This document shows, one piece after another, positions 55,379 through 64,000 of a stretch of 64,000 bases of DNA. Under the pieces are notes generated by a model. That model was not told the origin of the DNA. It was given only the letters and a program-made list of their open reading frames with translations, and searched no databases. Positions within the stretch are counted from its first letter, which is position 1. Every line of letters starts with the position of its first letter. Source of the DNA: Myxococcota bacterium (GTDB lineage: Bacteria; Myxococcota_A; UBA796; UBA9615; JAKLKC01); NCBI GenBank assembly GCA_023150875.1, contig JAKLKC010000029.1, positions 17,330 to 81,329 on the forward strand, read 5' to 3'. Made by a program: the position numbers and the translations under genes.

Positions 55379-58300
55379 ATGGCGAAGAAGAAGAAGACCC
55401 CCGGCGAGCAGGACAACGACGTCGCGACCCAGGACGACGGGTTCGGCGACCTGGAGAACCTGTTCTTCGCCCAGGACGCGGGGACCTTCGTTCGGGACGA
55501 GGCTCCCGAAGGCGCTCCCGCCGTCCCGACGCCTCCCGCGCCTCCCCCCAAGCCCACCCGGGCCGCCACCGAGCCCACGCCCCGCATCGACCTGTCGACC
55601 TCGGCCTCCCAGTCCATGGCCCGGAAGGCCGAGCCGCCGCCGCGACCTCCGGCCCCGAGCGGTCCGCCCACCCCCGGGCCGGTCCCCACACCGCCCCGAC
55701 CCGTCACCGTTCCGCCGCCCCGCACGCCCGAGCCCGAGCCGGACCGTCCTCTCGCGACGGCCCAGCCGACCATCGTCCCGCCGACTCTGGCCGAGGCGGC
55801 GGCGGTCTCGTCTTGGAGCGGCGAGCCCGCCGCCCACGACGAGGAGCCCCCGGTCCGGGACGAGGAGATCCCTCCCCCTCCCCCCTCCTTCGCGGACATC
55901 CCCGAGGCCGGTCCCTCGTCGGTGGAGGAGGATCCCGCCGTCCGGGACTTCTTCAGCACCGGCAGGATCCCTACCCTCGAGCCGCGGGAGGCGGCCATCG
56001 CTCCGAGCGAGGACCCCCGGCCCCGGGGCGCCGCGCCCCAGAAGCGGGCCGGGGCCACCGATCTCGCCGCCGCGCCGGTGGACGCCCTCCCTTCCCCTGC
56101 CGTCGTCGACCCTGCCGGGAGCTGGGTCCATGCCCTGGGTCACCTCGCCGCCCTCGCGGAGGCCGAGGAGACTCCCGAGGCGCGCGCCCGCCTCTGGTTC
56201 GAGATCGGCCGGATCCGCTCCCAGCGGCTCGGCGACTGGGACGGCGCCGAGGACCTGGCGAAGAGGTCCCTGGCCTCCGCGCGGGACTACACGCCGGCGC
56301 TGCGGGAGATGGTGCGGATCTCGGCGTCGCGGGAGCGATGGGGAGACGCGGTCGGCCACCTGGTGCGGCAGGCGGAGGCGTCGACGACGCCGTCGGCCCG
56401 GGCCGCGGCGCGCCTCGCGGCCGCGCAGATCCGTCTCGCCCAGCTCGGAGACGTGCCCGGGGCGGAAGCGGACCTCCGGGCCGCCCTGAAGGAAGTCCCG
56501 GAGAGCTACATCGCCCGCCGCTTCCTGAGGGAGATCCACTACCGGCAGGAGCAGTGGGAGGACCTGGTCACGGTGCTCGGGGAGGCCAGGGCGGGGGTCG
56601 GCGCCGCCGACGGCCTGCGGCTCTCCTACGAGCTGGGACGCCTCTTCGACGAGATCCTGCGCCGGCCGGACGAGGCGTGCGCCCGCTTCGGCGACTGCCT
56701 CCAGGCGGATCCCCTCTTCGTCCCCGCGCTGCTGGCGGTCCTGCGACTGGCGCCGGCGCAGGCGCGGGTCGGGGATCTGCCCGGGATCTACGCCGCCTTC
56801 GCCCGGGCGGCGGGGGGTGCCGACGCCGGTTGGGCCTGGCTGAGGGCGGCCCGCGTCGCCGACCGGGAGATCGGCGACATCGACGCCGCCGTGGAGTACT
56901 ACCGCCAGGCCGCCGCGGGGCCGGAGCGGGAGGTCGCCCTGGACGAGTGGGTGGCCCTCCTGTCCCGCGCGGGACGGGAGGATGACGCTTCCCAGGTGCT
57001 GTCCGAGTGGCTCGCCGACGAGGCCGATCCCCACCGCCGGGCGGCCATCCACATGCGGCTCGGCGAGTCCGAGCTGTTCGCCGGGCGCTCCGGGGCGGCG
57101 AAGGACGCGTTCACGGCGGCCCTCGACCTGCGCCCCGACCTGGCGCCCGCCCGGGAGGGCCTGAGGATCTCCCTGGCGATGGCGGGGGACTGGACCGCCC
57201 TCGTCGACTTCTACGACCAGGGGGCCGCCGCCACGGGCGACGTGCGGATGCGGGTGGCCTACCACGTCAAGGCCGCGGAGCTGAGGGAGGAGCGCCTCTC
57301 CGACCTTGGCGGCGCCATCGAGAGCTGGCGTCATGCCCTGTCGGCATCGCCGCGGTACCTGCCCGCGAGGGAGGGGCTGGTGCGCTGCCTGGTGGCGGCG
57401 GGTCGGTTCGCCGAGGCCGCCGAGGTCGCCGAGGAGACCGCGGACCTCCTGGACGGCCCGGAGTCCCGCGCGGCGTGGTTGCTCTACGCGGGGCAGACCT
57501 GGGCCTGGCGGGCCGGCGAGGCCGCCCGCGCCGCCGACTGTCTCTCCCGGGCCGCCGAGGCGCCGCCGGGCCCCTCCCTGGCGCTGATGGTGGCCACGGA
57601 GGTCCTGGGGGCCGCCGGCCGGTGGGAGGACGCCTGTCGCCTCCTCCGCGGGGCGGGGGGCCGGGCCGCCGACTCCCGGGACCGCGCCTCCCTCCTCTAC
57701 CGAGCCGGCCGGATCGCCCTCGCCCGCCTCGGGGATCGGGATCTCGCGGCGGAGTGCTTCCGCGATGGCCTCGAGCAGGCTCCCGACCTGGCGGTCGCCG
57801 CCATGGACCTCAGGGAGGTCCACGTCGCCGCCCGCTCCTTCGACGCCCTGGCGAGCCTCGACGAGCGGGAGGCCCTGGGAGCGGAGGACGCCGCCACCCG
57901 GGTGTCCCTGCTCCTGTCCGCCGCGCGGCACGCCGAGCGCGCCCATCGCCTGGACCGGGCCACCGAGCACCTGCGGGCGGTCCACGAGGCGGATCCGGGC
58001 AACCAGGACGCCTTCCGTAGCCTCTGGCGCCTGCTCGCCCATTCCGGGCGGCCCAAGGTGCTCGTCGACGTCCTCCGGGGGGCCCTGGCCGCCGCCGATC
58101 CCGCGACGGCGGCGACGCTGCGCCTCCAGCTCCTGGAACCCCTGAGGGGGATGGGGCAGGCGGACGCCGCCGCCGAGATCGTCGGCGAGCTGCTCGCCGT
58201 TCCCACGGCTCGCCCCTTGCCCTTCCTCGGCCTGGGGGCCTTCGCCGAGGGAATGGGTCGCTGGGAGGCCGCCGTCGCCGCTTACGGGGCCGCGGCCCGC

Positions 58301-60907
58301 GACGGGGCGACGCCGGCCGCCCGCGCCAGCGCGACCTACCAGCGGGGGCTGCTGCACGAGGAGTTCCAGGAGGACGCCGACGCCGCCGCCCGGGACTACG
58401 AGGAGGCCCTCGCCCAGTCCCCCGGCCACGCCATGGCCCTGGACGGTCTGGAGCGGATCTACACCTCCCGGCGCGACCGTGCGGGGTTGGCGCGGATCTA
58501 CGGCCTCCAGGCGGAGTCCGACGCGCCCGCGCCGGTCCGGAGCTTCTACGCCCTGCTGGCCGGCGACTTCCACGTGGAGCTCGGCCTCCCAGACGACGCC
58601 GCGCGCTGCTACCGGGTCGCGTTCGAGGACCCCGTGGGCCGGGAGCGGGCCTTCGAGGCCCTGCGGCGGATCCTGGTGGGCGCGAAGGACGGCCGGGGCC
58701 TGGTGGACCTCACCGAGGAGTTCGCCGCGGGGCTCGGCGCGCCCGAGGATGCGGCCCGCCGCATGGAGGCCGCCGATCTCCTGGTGCAGGCGGGCGACGA
58801 GGCCCTCGCGACGGAGGTCTACGAGCGGGTCCGTGCCCAGGATCCGGGAGACCTGGCCGCCGCGTGGCACCTGATGGAGCTCTACCCCCGGCTCCAGCGG
58901 TGGAACTCCCTCCTCGGCCTCGTCGAGGAGACGTCCCGCCGGGTCCGGGTGGAGGCGGTGCGCCAGGACCTGGCGGCGACCCGGGACCGGGTGGTCACGC
59001 AGCACGACGTCGACCTGCCGGAGTACCTGCCCTTCTTCGAGGAGCTCCACGCCCGGGACGGCCGCAACGCCCTCGCCCTCAAGGGGCTCGGCGCCATCGC
59101 CCTCCGGGAGAGGAGATACGACGACGCCGAGATCTACCTGACGGAGCTCGACGAGGTCGCCCCGACCCCGCCGATGAAGGCGACCGCGGCGGTCCTGCTG
59201 GGTCGCCTGGAGTCGGAGAGGGGTGGGGACCACGCCCGCGCCGCCGAGCTGTTCGAGAAGGCACTCAGCCTCGATCCCGACTGCGGGTCCGCGCTGGCCG
59301 CCCTCCGGGATCTATACGCCCGCACGGAGAACTGGAAGGGCCTGGTGGGCGTCCTCAGCCGGGAGGCGGCCTCGGCTCCCGAGGACCGCCGCGTCTCCCT
59401 CTACGCCGAGATCGCGACCCTCTGGGAGGACCAGCTCGCCAATCCCCGGGTGGCCGCGGCGAGCTGGCAGAAGGTCGTCCAACAGCAGCCCGAGCACGAG
59501 GTCGCCTACGAGCACCTGCTGGGGATCTACCGGTCCGAAGGGGACTGGGGGGCGTGGCTCGACGTCGCGGCGGCTCGGGTGGACCGCATGCCCGCCGCCG
59601 AGAGGCCCGGCTTCCTGTTCGAGCTGGGGAGGGTGGCCGAGACGGAGCTCCGGGACCTGGACCAGGCCGTCGCCTTCTACGAGCGGGCGGTGGCCGACCC
59701 CCAGCCCTCCCCCGACGCCCTCGGCGCACTCCGCCGGATGGCCAGGCTCCGGGGGGACTGGGACCGGGTGATCGACCTGGCCGCGCGGGAGGCGGCGGTG
59801 GCCACGGGAGTGGAGGAGCGGGTGGCCCTCCATGTCGAGAGCGCTCGGATCCGGCTGGACCACCTGCTGGATCGGGAGGGTGCCGCCAAGGAGTTCCGCG
59901 CCGCCCGTGCCCTGGATCCCCACCAGCCCGACGCCCTGGCCTTCTTCGTGGACTACGACTTCGACACCGAGAACTGGGCGGGAGCCCGCCAGGTCTTCGA
60001 GGCCTACGAGCGGACCACCGCCCAGCGGGACCTCGACGACGACGACGAGCGGGAGGAGGTCACCGCCTACTACTACAAGTTCGGCCGTGTCCTGGCCGCG
60101 CTCGGCGATGAGGCCGAGGCGATCCGCCGCTTCGAACAGGCCCTCGAGGTCACCCCCGCCCACCTCCCCTCCCTGGAGGAGGTCGCTCCGCGGCACTTCG
60201 CCCGGAAGGACTGGGGCGCCGCCTCCGAGTCCTACAAGACCATCCTGAGACTCCGGGGAGGGACCAGCGACAACGACCAGGCCCTGGCCCTCAACCTTCA
60301 GCTCGGGCTCGCCGAGCTGGAGATGGGCAAGGTGGACTCCGCCCAGAAGCGGTTCAAGAAGGTCCTGGAGATCAACGGCAACCACATCGGCGGGCTCAAG
60401 GGGATCGCCCGGATCTACTACCTCCGCGAGGACTGGAACAGCCTGCTCTCGACCTACAACGCCATCATCAAGTACGCCCGGGACCCCGACGAGGTGATCA
60501 CCGCCTACATGACCAAGGGAGACGTCCTCGACGAGAAGCTCGGTTTCGCCGACAAGGCGGTCCTGCACTACGAGAAGGTCCTCAACTACGACAAGCAGAA
60601 CCCGCGCGCCATGAGGCGCCTCGCGGAGATCGCCTGGAAGCGCGGTGAGACCCTCGCCGCTTCGAGCTGGTCCGACAAGGCGACCGCGGCCTCCAGGAGT
60701 CCCGGGGACCGCGTCCAGTCCCTGCTGCTCTCCGCGGTGGTCCGCGGCGGGGGCTCGGTGGGGCGGGAGCTCGTCGAGCAGGCCGAGCGCGTCGCCGGGG
60801 ACGCCGGGATCCCCACCGGGCCCGCCCGCGAGATGCGGGGCGCTGGCACCGAGCCCGACGCGATGTTCGAGGCCTACCGGCGGTCCTTCCCCCTGTCCCA
60901 GAGTTGA
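55379..60907 (+). CDS. Giant cytoplasmic TPR-repeat protein
   Basis: 1842 residues from ATG 55379 (start text MAKKKKTPG). No signal peptide, so probably cytoplasmic. Residues ~40-250 are a Pro/Ala/Thr/Glu-rich disordered region. From ~260 to ~1810 come many TPR units (pattern W-x2-L-G-x2-Y and A-x3-F-x2-A-L-x3-P), for example AIRRFEQALEVTPAHLPSLE near 1580 and AQKRFKKVLEINGNHIGGLK near 1655. Such long TPR arrays act as scaffolds in myxobacterial relatives. It overlaps the next gene by 4 bp (TTGA). No partner is identifiable from the sequence. Confidence 0.82.
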   Translation: MAKKKKTPGEQDNDVATQDDGFGDLENLFFAQDAGTFVRDEAPEGAPAVPTPPAPPPKPTRAATEPTPRIDLSTSASQSMARKAEPPPRPPAPSGPPTPGPVPTPPRPVTVPPPRTPEPEPDRPLATAQPTIVPPTLAEAAAVSSWSGEPAAHDEEPPVRDEEIPPPPPSFADIPEAGPSSVEEDPAVRDFFSTGRIPTLEPREAAIAPSEDPRPRGAAPQKRAGATDLAAAPVDALPSPAVVDPAGSWVHALGHLAALAEAEETPEARARLWFEIGRIRSQRLGDWDGAEDLAKRSLASARDYTPALREMVRISASRERWGDAVGHLVRQAEASTTPSARAAARLAAAQIRLAQLGDVPGAEADLRAALKEVPESYIARRFLREIHYRQEQWEDLVTVLGEARAGVGAADGLRLSYELGRLFDEILRRPDEACARFGDCLQADPLFVPALLAVLRLAPAQARVGDLPGIYAAFARAAGGADAGWAWLRAARVADREIGDIDAAVEYYRQAAAGPEREVALDEWVALLSRAGREDDASQVLSEWLADEADPHRRAAIHMRLGESELFAGRSGAAKDAFTAALDLRPDLAPAREGLRISLAMAGDWTALVDFYDQGAAATGDVRMRVAYHVKAAELREERLSDLGGAIESWRHALSASPRYLPAREGLVRCLVAAGRFAEAAEVAEETADLLDGPESRAAWLLYAGQTWAWRAGEAARAADCLSRAAEAPPGPSLALMVATEVLGAAGRWEDACRLLRGAGGRAADSRDRASLLYRAGRIALARLGDRDLAAECFRDGLEQAPDLAVAAMDLREVHVAARSFDALASLDEREALGAEDAATRVSLLLSAARHAERAHRLDRATEHLRAVHEADPGNQDAFRSLWRLLAHSGRPKVLVDVLRGALAAADPATAATLRLQLLEPLRGMGQADAAAEIVGELLAVPTARPLPFLGLGAFAEGMGRWEAAVAAYGAAARDGATPAARASATYQRGLLHEEFQEDADAAARDYEEALAQSPGHAMALDGLERIYTSRRDRAGLARIYGLQAESDAPAPVRSFYALLAGDFHVELGLPDDAARCYRVAFEDPVGRERAFEALRRILVGAKDGRGLVDLTEEFAAGLGAPEDAARRMEAADLLVQAGDEALATEVYERVRAQDPGDLAAAWHLMELYPRLQRWNSLLGLVEETSRRVRVEAVRQDLAATRDRVVTQHDVDLPEYLPFFEELHARDGRNALALKGLGAIALRERRYDDAEIYLTELDEVAPTPPMKATAAVLLGRLESERGGDHARAAELFEKALSLDPDCGSALAALRDLYARTENWKGLVGVLSREAASAPEDRRVSLYAEIATLWEDQLANPRVAAASWQKVVQQQPEHEVAYEHLLGIYRSEGDWGAWLDVAAARVDRMPAAERPGFLFELGRVAETELRDLDQAVAFYERAVADPQPSPDALGALRRMARLRGDWDRVIDLAAREAAVATGVEERVALHVESARIRLDHLLDREGAAKEFRAARALDPHQPDALAFFVDYDFDTENWAGARQVFEAYERTTAQRDLDDDDEREEVTAYYYKFGRVLAALGDEAEAIRRFEQALEVTPAHLPSLEEVAPRHFARKDWGAASESYKTILRLRGGTSDNDQALALNLQLGLAELEMGKVDSAQKRFKKVLEINGNHIGGLKGIARIYYLREDWNSLLSTYNAIIKYARDPDEVITAYMTKGDVLDEKLGFADKAVLHYEKVLNYDKQNPRAMRRLAEIAWKRGETLAASSWSDKATAASRSPGDRVQSLLLSAVVRGGGSVGRELVEQAERVAGDAGIPTGPAREMRGAGTEPDAMFEAYRRSFPLSQS

Positions 60908-61527
60908 GCGCGGGATCCCCGGCGCCGTCGCCGCCCCCGGGCGCTCCGCGCCGCACCATCGCCTCCCGGGCCGGCGAGGCCCTCTTCCGGTGGCGGGGTC
61001 TCACGGCCCTGCCGCCCCTGGCCCTGATCGTCGGGCTTGCCCAGCCGACCCCAGCCTCCCTGGCCGCCGGTGCCGCGGTGGTGGCCACCGGGGAGTGGGC
61101 GCGGATCCGGGCGGTGGCCTGGATCGGCTCCCGGAGCCGCACCCGGGGCGCCGCCCCCGGGGCCCTGGTGACGGGGGGGCCCTTCGCCCGTCGCCGCAAC
61201 CCCCTCTACGCCGCCAACCTCGCGGTGCTCGCCGGTTTCGGGATCGCCTCCGGGGCCCCCGGCCCGGCCGCCGCCGCCATCGCCCTGGGCGCCCTCCAGT
61301 ACGCGCTGGTGGTCCCCTGGGAGGAGGAGACGCTCCTGGCGGCCCACGGCGACGCGTGGCGCGCCTACCGCGACGCCGTGCCCCGCTGGTGGGGGGGCTC
61401 CCCGCCCCCTGGATACCATGCCGCGCCTCCCCACGGCCTCCGGGCGGTGCTCCGGTCCGAGCGGGGGACGCTCCTGGCTCAGGCCGCCGTGCTGTTGTCG
61501 CTGCTCGGCCGCCTCGTGACCCCCTGA
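60904..61527 (+). CDS. Isoprenylcysteine/phospholipid methyltransferase-like membrane protein
   Basis: 207 residues. Start TTG 60904 overlaps the TGA of the TPR gene. About four or five transmembrane helices. The C-terminal half carries the ICMT/PEMT pattern: LVTGGPFARRRNPLYAANLAV and a late EEETLLAAHGDAWRAYRDAV, where SAM binds in this family. Substrate unknown; bacterial members methylate lipids or isoprenoid-linked groups. The last 49 bp overlap the opposing glpD end. Confidence 0.8.
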   Translation: MSAGSPAPSPPPGAPRRTIASRAGEALFRWRGLTALPPLALIVGLAQPTPASLAAGAAVVATGEWARIRAVAWIGSRSRTRGAAPGALVTGGPFARRRNPLYAANLAVLAGFGIASGAPGPAAAAIALGALQYALVVPWEEETLLAAHGDAWRAYRDAVPRWWGGSPPPGYHAAPPHGLRAVLRSERGTLLAQAAVLLSLLGRLVTP

Positions 61528-63179
61528 CCGTCCCCTCCGCCCCGGAAGGCCACGGCGTCGGCGGCGAGGCGCTCGTAGGCCGCCAGCTCGGCCTCCCTCC
61601 GGGACTCGTCCCATCCCAGGTACGCCGCCATCCGGTCGGCCACCGCGGGGGCCGCCCCCAACCCGCGGTCGTCGGCCCGCAGCAGCACCTGGGTCCGTCG
61701 AGCGAGGACGTCGGCGAGGCGGATCGCTCCCTCGCACCGCATGGCGTGCTCCACTTCCACCATCAGGTAGGGCAGGCCGGGCACGATGGGCCGCGCCAGG
61801 GAGGGGTCCTGCGCCGCCAGGCGGGCGACCTCCGGCCACTCGCCGCCATGGACGTCCGCCAGTTGCTCCGCCGCCCTCTCGGGGAGCGCCGCGGCGAGCT
61901 CCCGCATCTCCGGCGTCTCCACCCGCTCCTCGCCTCCGGGGAGGGCCTCCCGATCCGTCCGGCACCTCCCCACCCGGATCGAGTGGCGCCCGAGCGCCTT
62001 CGCGACCTCGGACATGACCTCGCTCGCCATGCGCCGGTGGGTGGTCAGCTTCCCCCCGGCGATGGTGAGGAGGCCGTCCTCGTCCACGCGGATCTCGTGC
62101 TCCCGGGACACGTCCGAGGCCGAGGCGGCGTCGGCGTGGATAAGGGGGCGGAGCCCGGCCCAGCTCGACACGAAGTCCTGGAGGCCCAGCCGGCAGTCGG
62201 GGAAGTAGCGATCGAGGACGTGCAGCAGGTATCGCGCGTCCTCGGGGGACGCGGCGATGCGGTCGAAGTCCCCCTCGTAGTCGGTGTCGGTGGTGCCGAC
62301 GTAGGTGTGCAGGCCCCAAGGGATGGCGAACATCACCCGCCGGTCCTCGGGACCGCGCAGGACGACGGCGTGCCGCACGGGCAGGCGCGTCCAGGGCACG
62401 ACCAGGTGGATCCCCTTGGTGGGCCGGAGCATCGCCTTGGCCGGGCGGCCGCCCAGGGCGCGGGTCCGGTCCGTCCAGGGACCCGTGGCGTTGACGACGA
62501 CCCGGGCCGCGAGGCGGTGGGCGGCGCCGGTCAGGAGGTCCTCGACCTCGACCCCGTCGATCTCCCCCCGCCCGCGCGTGAGGTTCGTCGCCCGCGCGTA
62601 GGTCAGCACGTCCGCCCCGTGTCGCCACGCCGACAGGGCGGTCGCCAGGGTCAGGCGGGTGTCGTCGGTGCCCGCATCGTAGTAGATCCCCGCCCCCACC
62701 AGCCCCGAGGGGGCCAGGCGGGGCTCCCTCTTCCGCGTCTCCGCCGCCCGCACGCTCTGGTGGAGGCGGGGGGCGGTGAAGCGGCTGAGGGCGTCGTAGA
62801 GCCACATCCCCGCGTCGATCACCGCCAGGCCGTCGGGATCTCCACGGTAGACGGGGAACAGGAAGGGGAGGGGGCGGACGAGGTGCGGAGCGATCCGCAG
62901 CAGCACCGCCCGCTCGTGGGTCGCCTCGAAGACCAGGCGCAGCTCCAGGTGTTGGAGGTAGCGCAGCCCGCCGTGCACCAGCTTCGAGGAGCGGGAGCTG
63001 GTGCCCGCCCCGAGGTCCTCCTTCTCCACCAGGGCGACCTTCAGGCCGCGCATCGCCCCGTCCCGGGCTATGGCCGCGCCGGTGATCCCGCCGCCCACCA
63101 CCACGAGGTCGTAGGCCCGGCGCGCCGAAGCGCCGAGGATCTCGTCCCTCTCGTCGCGGCTGAAGGGGCGCGAGCTCAT
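61479..63179 (-). CDS. glpD: FAD-dependent glycerol-3-phosphate dehydrogenase
   Basis: 566 residues from ATG 63179. Membrane-associated flavoprotein that oxidises glycerol-3-phosphate to dihydroxyacetone phosphate and feeds electrons to quinone. N-terminal FAD site VVVGGGITGAAIARDGAMRG (~25-44), then SSRSSKLVHGGLRYLQHLE, YDAGTDDTRLTLATA, NATGPWTDRTRAL, and GLLTIAGGKLTTHRRMASEV with a helical C-terminal domain. Length and motifs are typical. glpF and glpK are not in the window. It is convergent and overlapping with the methyltransferase gene. Confidence 0.95.
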   Translation of the reverse strand: MSSRPFSRDERDEILGASARRAYDLVVVGGGITGAAIARDGAMRGLKVALVEKEDLGAGTSSRSSKLVHGGLRYLQHLELRLVFEATHERAVLLRIAPHLVRPLPFLFPVYRGDPDGLAVIDAGMWLYDALSRFTAPRLHQSVRAAETRKREPRLAPSGLVGAGIYYDAGTDDTRLTLATALSAWRHGADVLTYARATNLTRGRGEIDGVEVEDLLTGAAHRLAARVVVNATGPWTDRTRALGGRPAKAMLRPTKGIHLVVPWTRLPVRHAVVLRGPEDRRVMFAIPWGLHTYVGTTDTDYEGDFDRIAASPEDARYLLHVLDRYFPDCRLGLQDFVSSWAGLRPLIHADAASASDVSREHEIRVDEDGLLTIAGGKLTTHRRMASEVMSEVAKALGRHSIRVGRCRTDREALPGGEERVETPEMRELAAALPERAAEQLADVHGGEWPEVARLAAQDPSLARPIVPGLPYLMVEVEHAMRCEGAIRLADVLARRTQVLLRADDRGLGAAPAVADRMAAYLGWDESRREAELAAYERLAADAVAFRGGGDGQGVTRRPSSDNSTAA

Positions 63180-63217
63180 CGGCGCGGTCCTCGATCCCGG
63201 CGGGTGTGTCACTCCGG

Positions 63218-63230
63218 GGCGATTATCGCC
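63218..63230. promoter_or_regulatory. 13-bp palindrome over a possible glpD -10
   Basis: GGCGAT-T-ATCGCC. On the - strand it contains GATAAT, about 43-48 nt before the glpD ATG. A symmetrical operator over a -10 would fit a repressor site; no strong -35 is seen. Confidence 0.3.
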
Positions 63231-63279
63231 ACGGAGCCCCACCGGGGGAAGCCGCCCGGCCCCAGCTCCCGCGGGGGAT

Positions 63280-64000
63280 CTACCCGTACGGCCGGCGCCC
63301 CAGGCGCGAGAGCACGGAGATGCCCACGGCGAGGAACCAGAGGAGGCAGATCACGGGCACGGCCAGGAAGGGGGAGGGCAGGAGCAGGGGGAGGAGGGCG
63401 AGGGCCGCGCCCAGGAGGAGCAGGACCTCGCGGCTGGCCCGGTTCCCCCCGGGGAGCAGCTCCCCCAGGCGCTCGGCCAGGCCCACGAAGCCCAGGAGCG
63501 ACACTCCGATCAGGCCGAGCCACAGGGCGACGACCACCGGGATCCCGACGATGGTGATGGCCAGGAGGGGGGTGAGGGCGCTCAGGGCCATCACGAGCAG
63601 GAAGCCCACCACCGCGCCCCGGAGGGGCGCCGCCGCCGCGGTGCGCCGGACGTTCCGCACCCCCTCGGGCCAGATCCCGAGGAGAACGATGCCGAGGGCG
63701 AAGAGTCCGATCCACGAGGCCAGGAACGGGACGGCCCGTGAGAAGCTCCCACCGGAGCGCCCCTGGGCCTCCCGCACCGAGTCCGTCACCTTCCCGGCGA
63801 GCCCGGCGGCCTCCCGGGCCTCCTCCGCGGCGCGGCGGCCGGCTTCCCGTGCCTCTTTCGCGGCACGGCGGCTGGCCTCCCGGGCCTCCTTCGCGGCGCG
63901 GCGGCCGGCTTCCCGCGCCTCCGCGGCGAGCTGGCCGGCTTCCCGCGCCTCCGCGGCGAGCTGGCCGGCCTCCCGGGCCTCCTCCGCGGCGAGCTGGCCG
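63280..64000 (-). CDS. Membrane protein with N-terminal 10/11-residue helical repeats (5' end off window)
   Basis: At least 239 residues; the frame is open to the window edge, so the start lies beyond 64000. The GTG near 63789 is internal. Read from the edge, the protein opens with six imperfect repeats of 10-11 residues: GQLAAEEAREA, two GQLAAEAREA, GRRAAKEAREA, SRRAAKEAREA and GRRAAEEAREA. This is an amphipathic helix of the kind seen in LEA-like or membrane-surface proteins. About four transmembrane helices follow, with the Gly-rich turn AITIVGIPVVVALWLGLIG. That turn and helix pattern recall the membrane modules of bactofilin-like and other polymer-forming proteins. It ends with a basic RRPYG tail. 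Family unknown. Confidence 0.7.
   Translation of the reverse strand, partial: GQLAAEEAREAGQLAAEAREAGQLAAEAREAGRRAAKEAREASRRAAKEAREAGRRAAEEAREAAGLAGKVTDSVREAQGRSGGSFSRAVPFLASWIGLFALGIVLLGIWPEGVRNVRRTAAAAPLRGAVVGFLLVMALSALTPLLAITIVGIPVVVALWLGLIGVSLLGFVGLAERLGELLPGGNRASREVLLLLGAALALLPLLLPSPFLAVPVICLLWFLAVGISVLSRLGRRPYG

Noticed and set aside
55139..59233. A 1364-residue - strand frame opposite the large TPR gene
   Set aside because: Low-complexity Gly/Arg/Pro text with no signal peptide or domain; the + strand has regular TPRs.
63787..63789. GTG near 63789 as the start of the last membrane protein
   Set aside because: The frame continues upstream as clean 10/11-residue repeats to the window edge, so the GTG is an internal Val.

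Overview
This is about 64 kb of chromosome from a very GC-rich, Gram-negative, Myxococcota-like (former deltaproteobacterial) organism. The evidence is (i) a collinear set of eight Glt/Nfs-type envelope genes, a family known from myxobacteria and relatives; (ii) many TPR proteins, lipoproteins and outer-membrane barrels; (iii) the housekeeping string queA-tgt-yajC-secD-secF-recJ-ihf; and (iv) an Asp/Thr-rich lipoprotein linker. No phage, integrase, transposase gene or CRISPR array was seen. Nearly all sequence is coding. The long open frames antisense to the real genes are by-products of the strong third-position GC bias.

Layout. 1-4.5 kb (+): the tail of a 3-oxoacid CoA-transferase B subunit, then a 1282-residue protein that looks like a degenerate RecQ-type helicase. 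4.5-16.8 kb (-): the Glt/Nfs A-to-H operon. It encodes two related barrels, three TPR proteins, a small exported protein, an inner-membrane FHA/TonB-like protein and a third barrel. It is read from a TTGACA promoter that diverges from a second promoter serving a small secreted protein. 17.5-25.2 kb (-): exbB-exbD-tonB, a TonB-dependent receptor carrying two extra TonB-like domains, a lipoprotein, and the rimK-rimB pair, mostly with overlapping starts and stops. 25.3-26.8 kb (-): tRNA-Cys and an AAA/DUF4143 ATPase. 27-31.7 kb: a polyprenyl-phosphate sugar synthase plus a membrane glycosyltransferase (+), facing a processive-type GT2 and an alpha/beta hydrolase (-).

31.9-43.7 kb (+): coaBC, a ceramidase-like lipoprotein, a family-4 uracil-DNA glycosylase, an nfeD-slipin pair, csrA with a GGA-rich leader, lysC, lysA and a PsbP-like exported protein. 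43.8-52.1 kb (+): queA-tgt-yajC-secD-secF, recJ and an IHF-type gene that ends inside a 211-bp palindromic element. 52.4-64 kb: a chimeric outer-membrane protein, a UDP-glucuronate decarboxylase-like enzyme (-), a 1842-residue TPR protein, a membrane methyltransferase, glpD (-), and a truncated membrane protein with 10/11-residue helical repeats at the right edge (-).

The most interesting unit is the Glt/Nfs operon. In Myxococcus xanthus paralogous systems drive gliding (Glt) and spore-coat work (Nfs), powered by the AglRQS motor. Here the A-to-H core sits alone, without gltI, gltJ, mglA or aglRQS in the window, so it may be a minimal form with an unknown task. The nearby ExbB/ExbD pair has only one ExbD-type protein and its own TonB and receptor, so it is probably a separate nutrient-uptake system.
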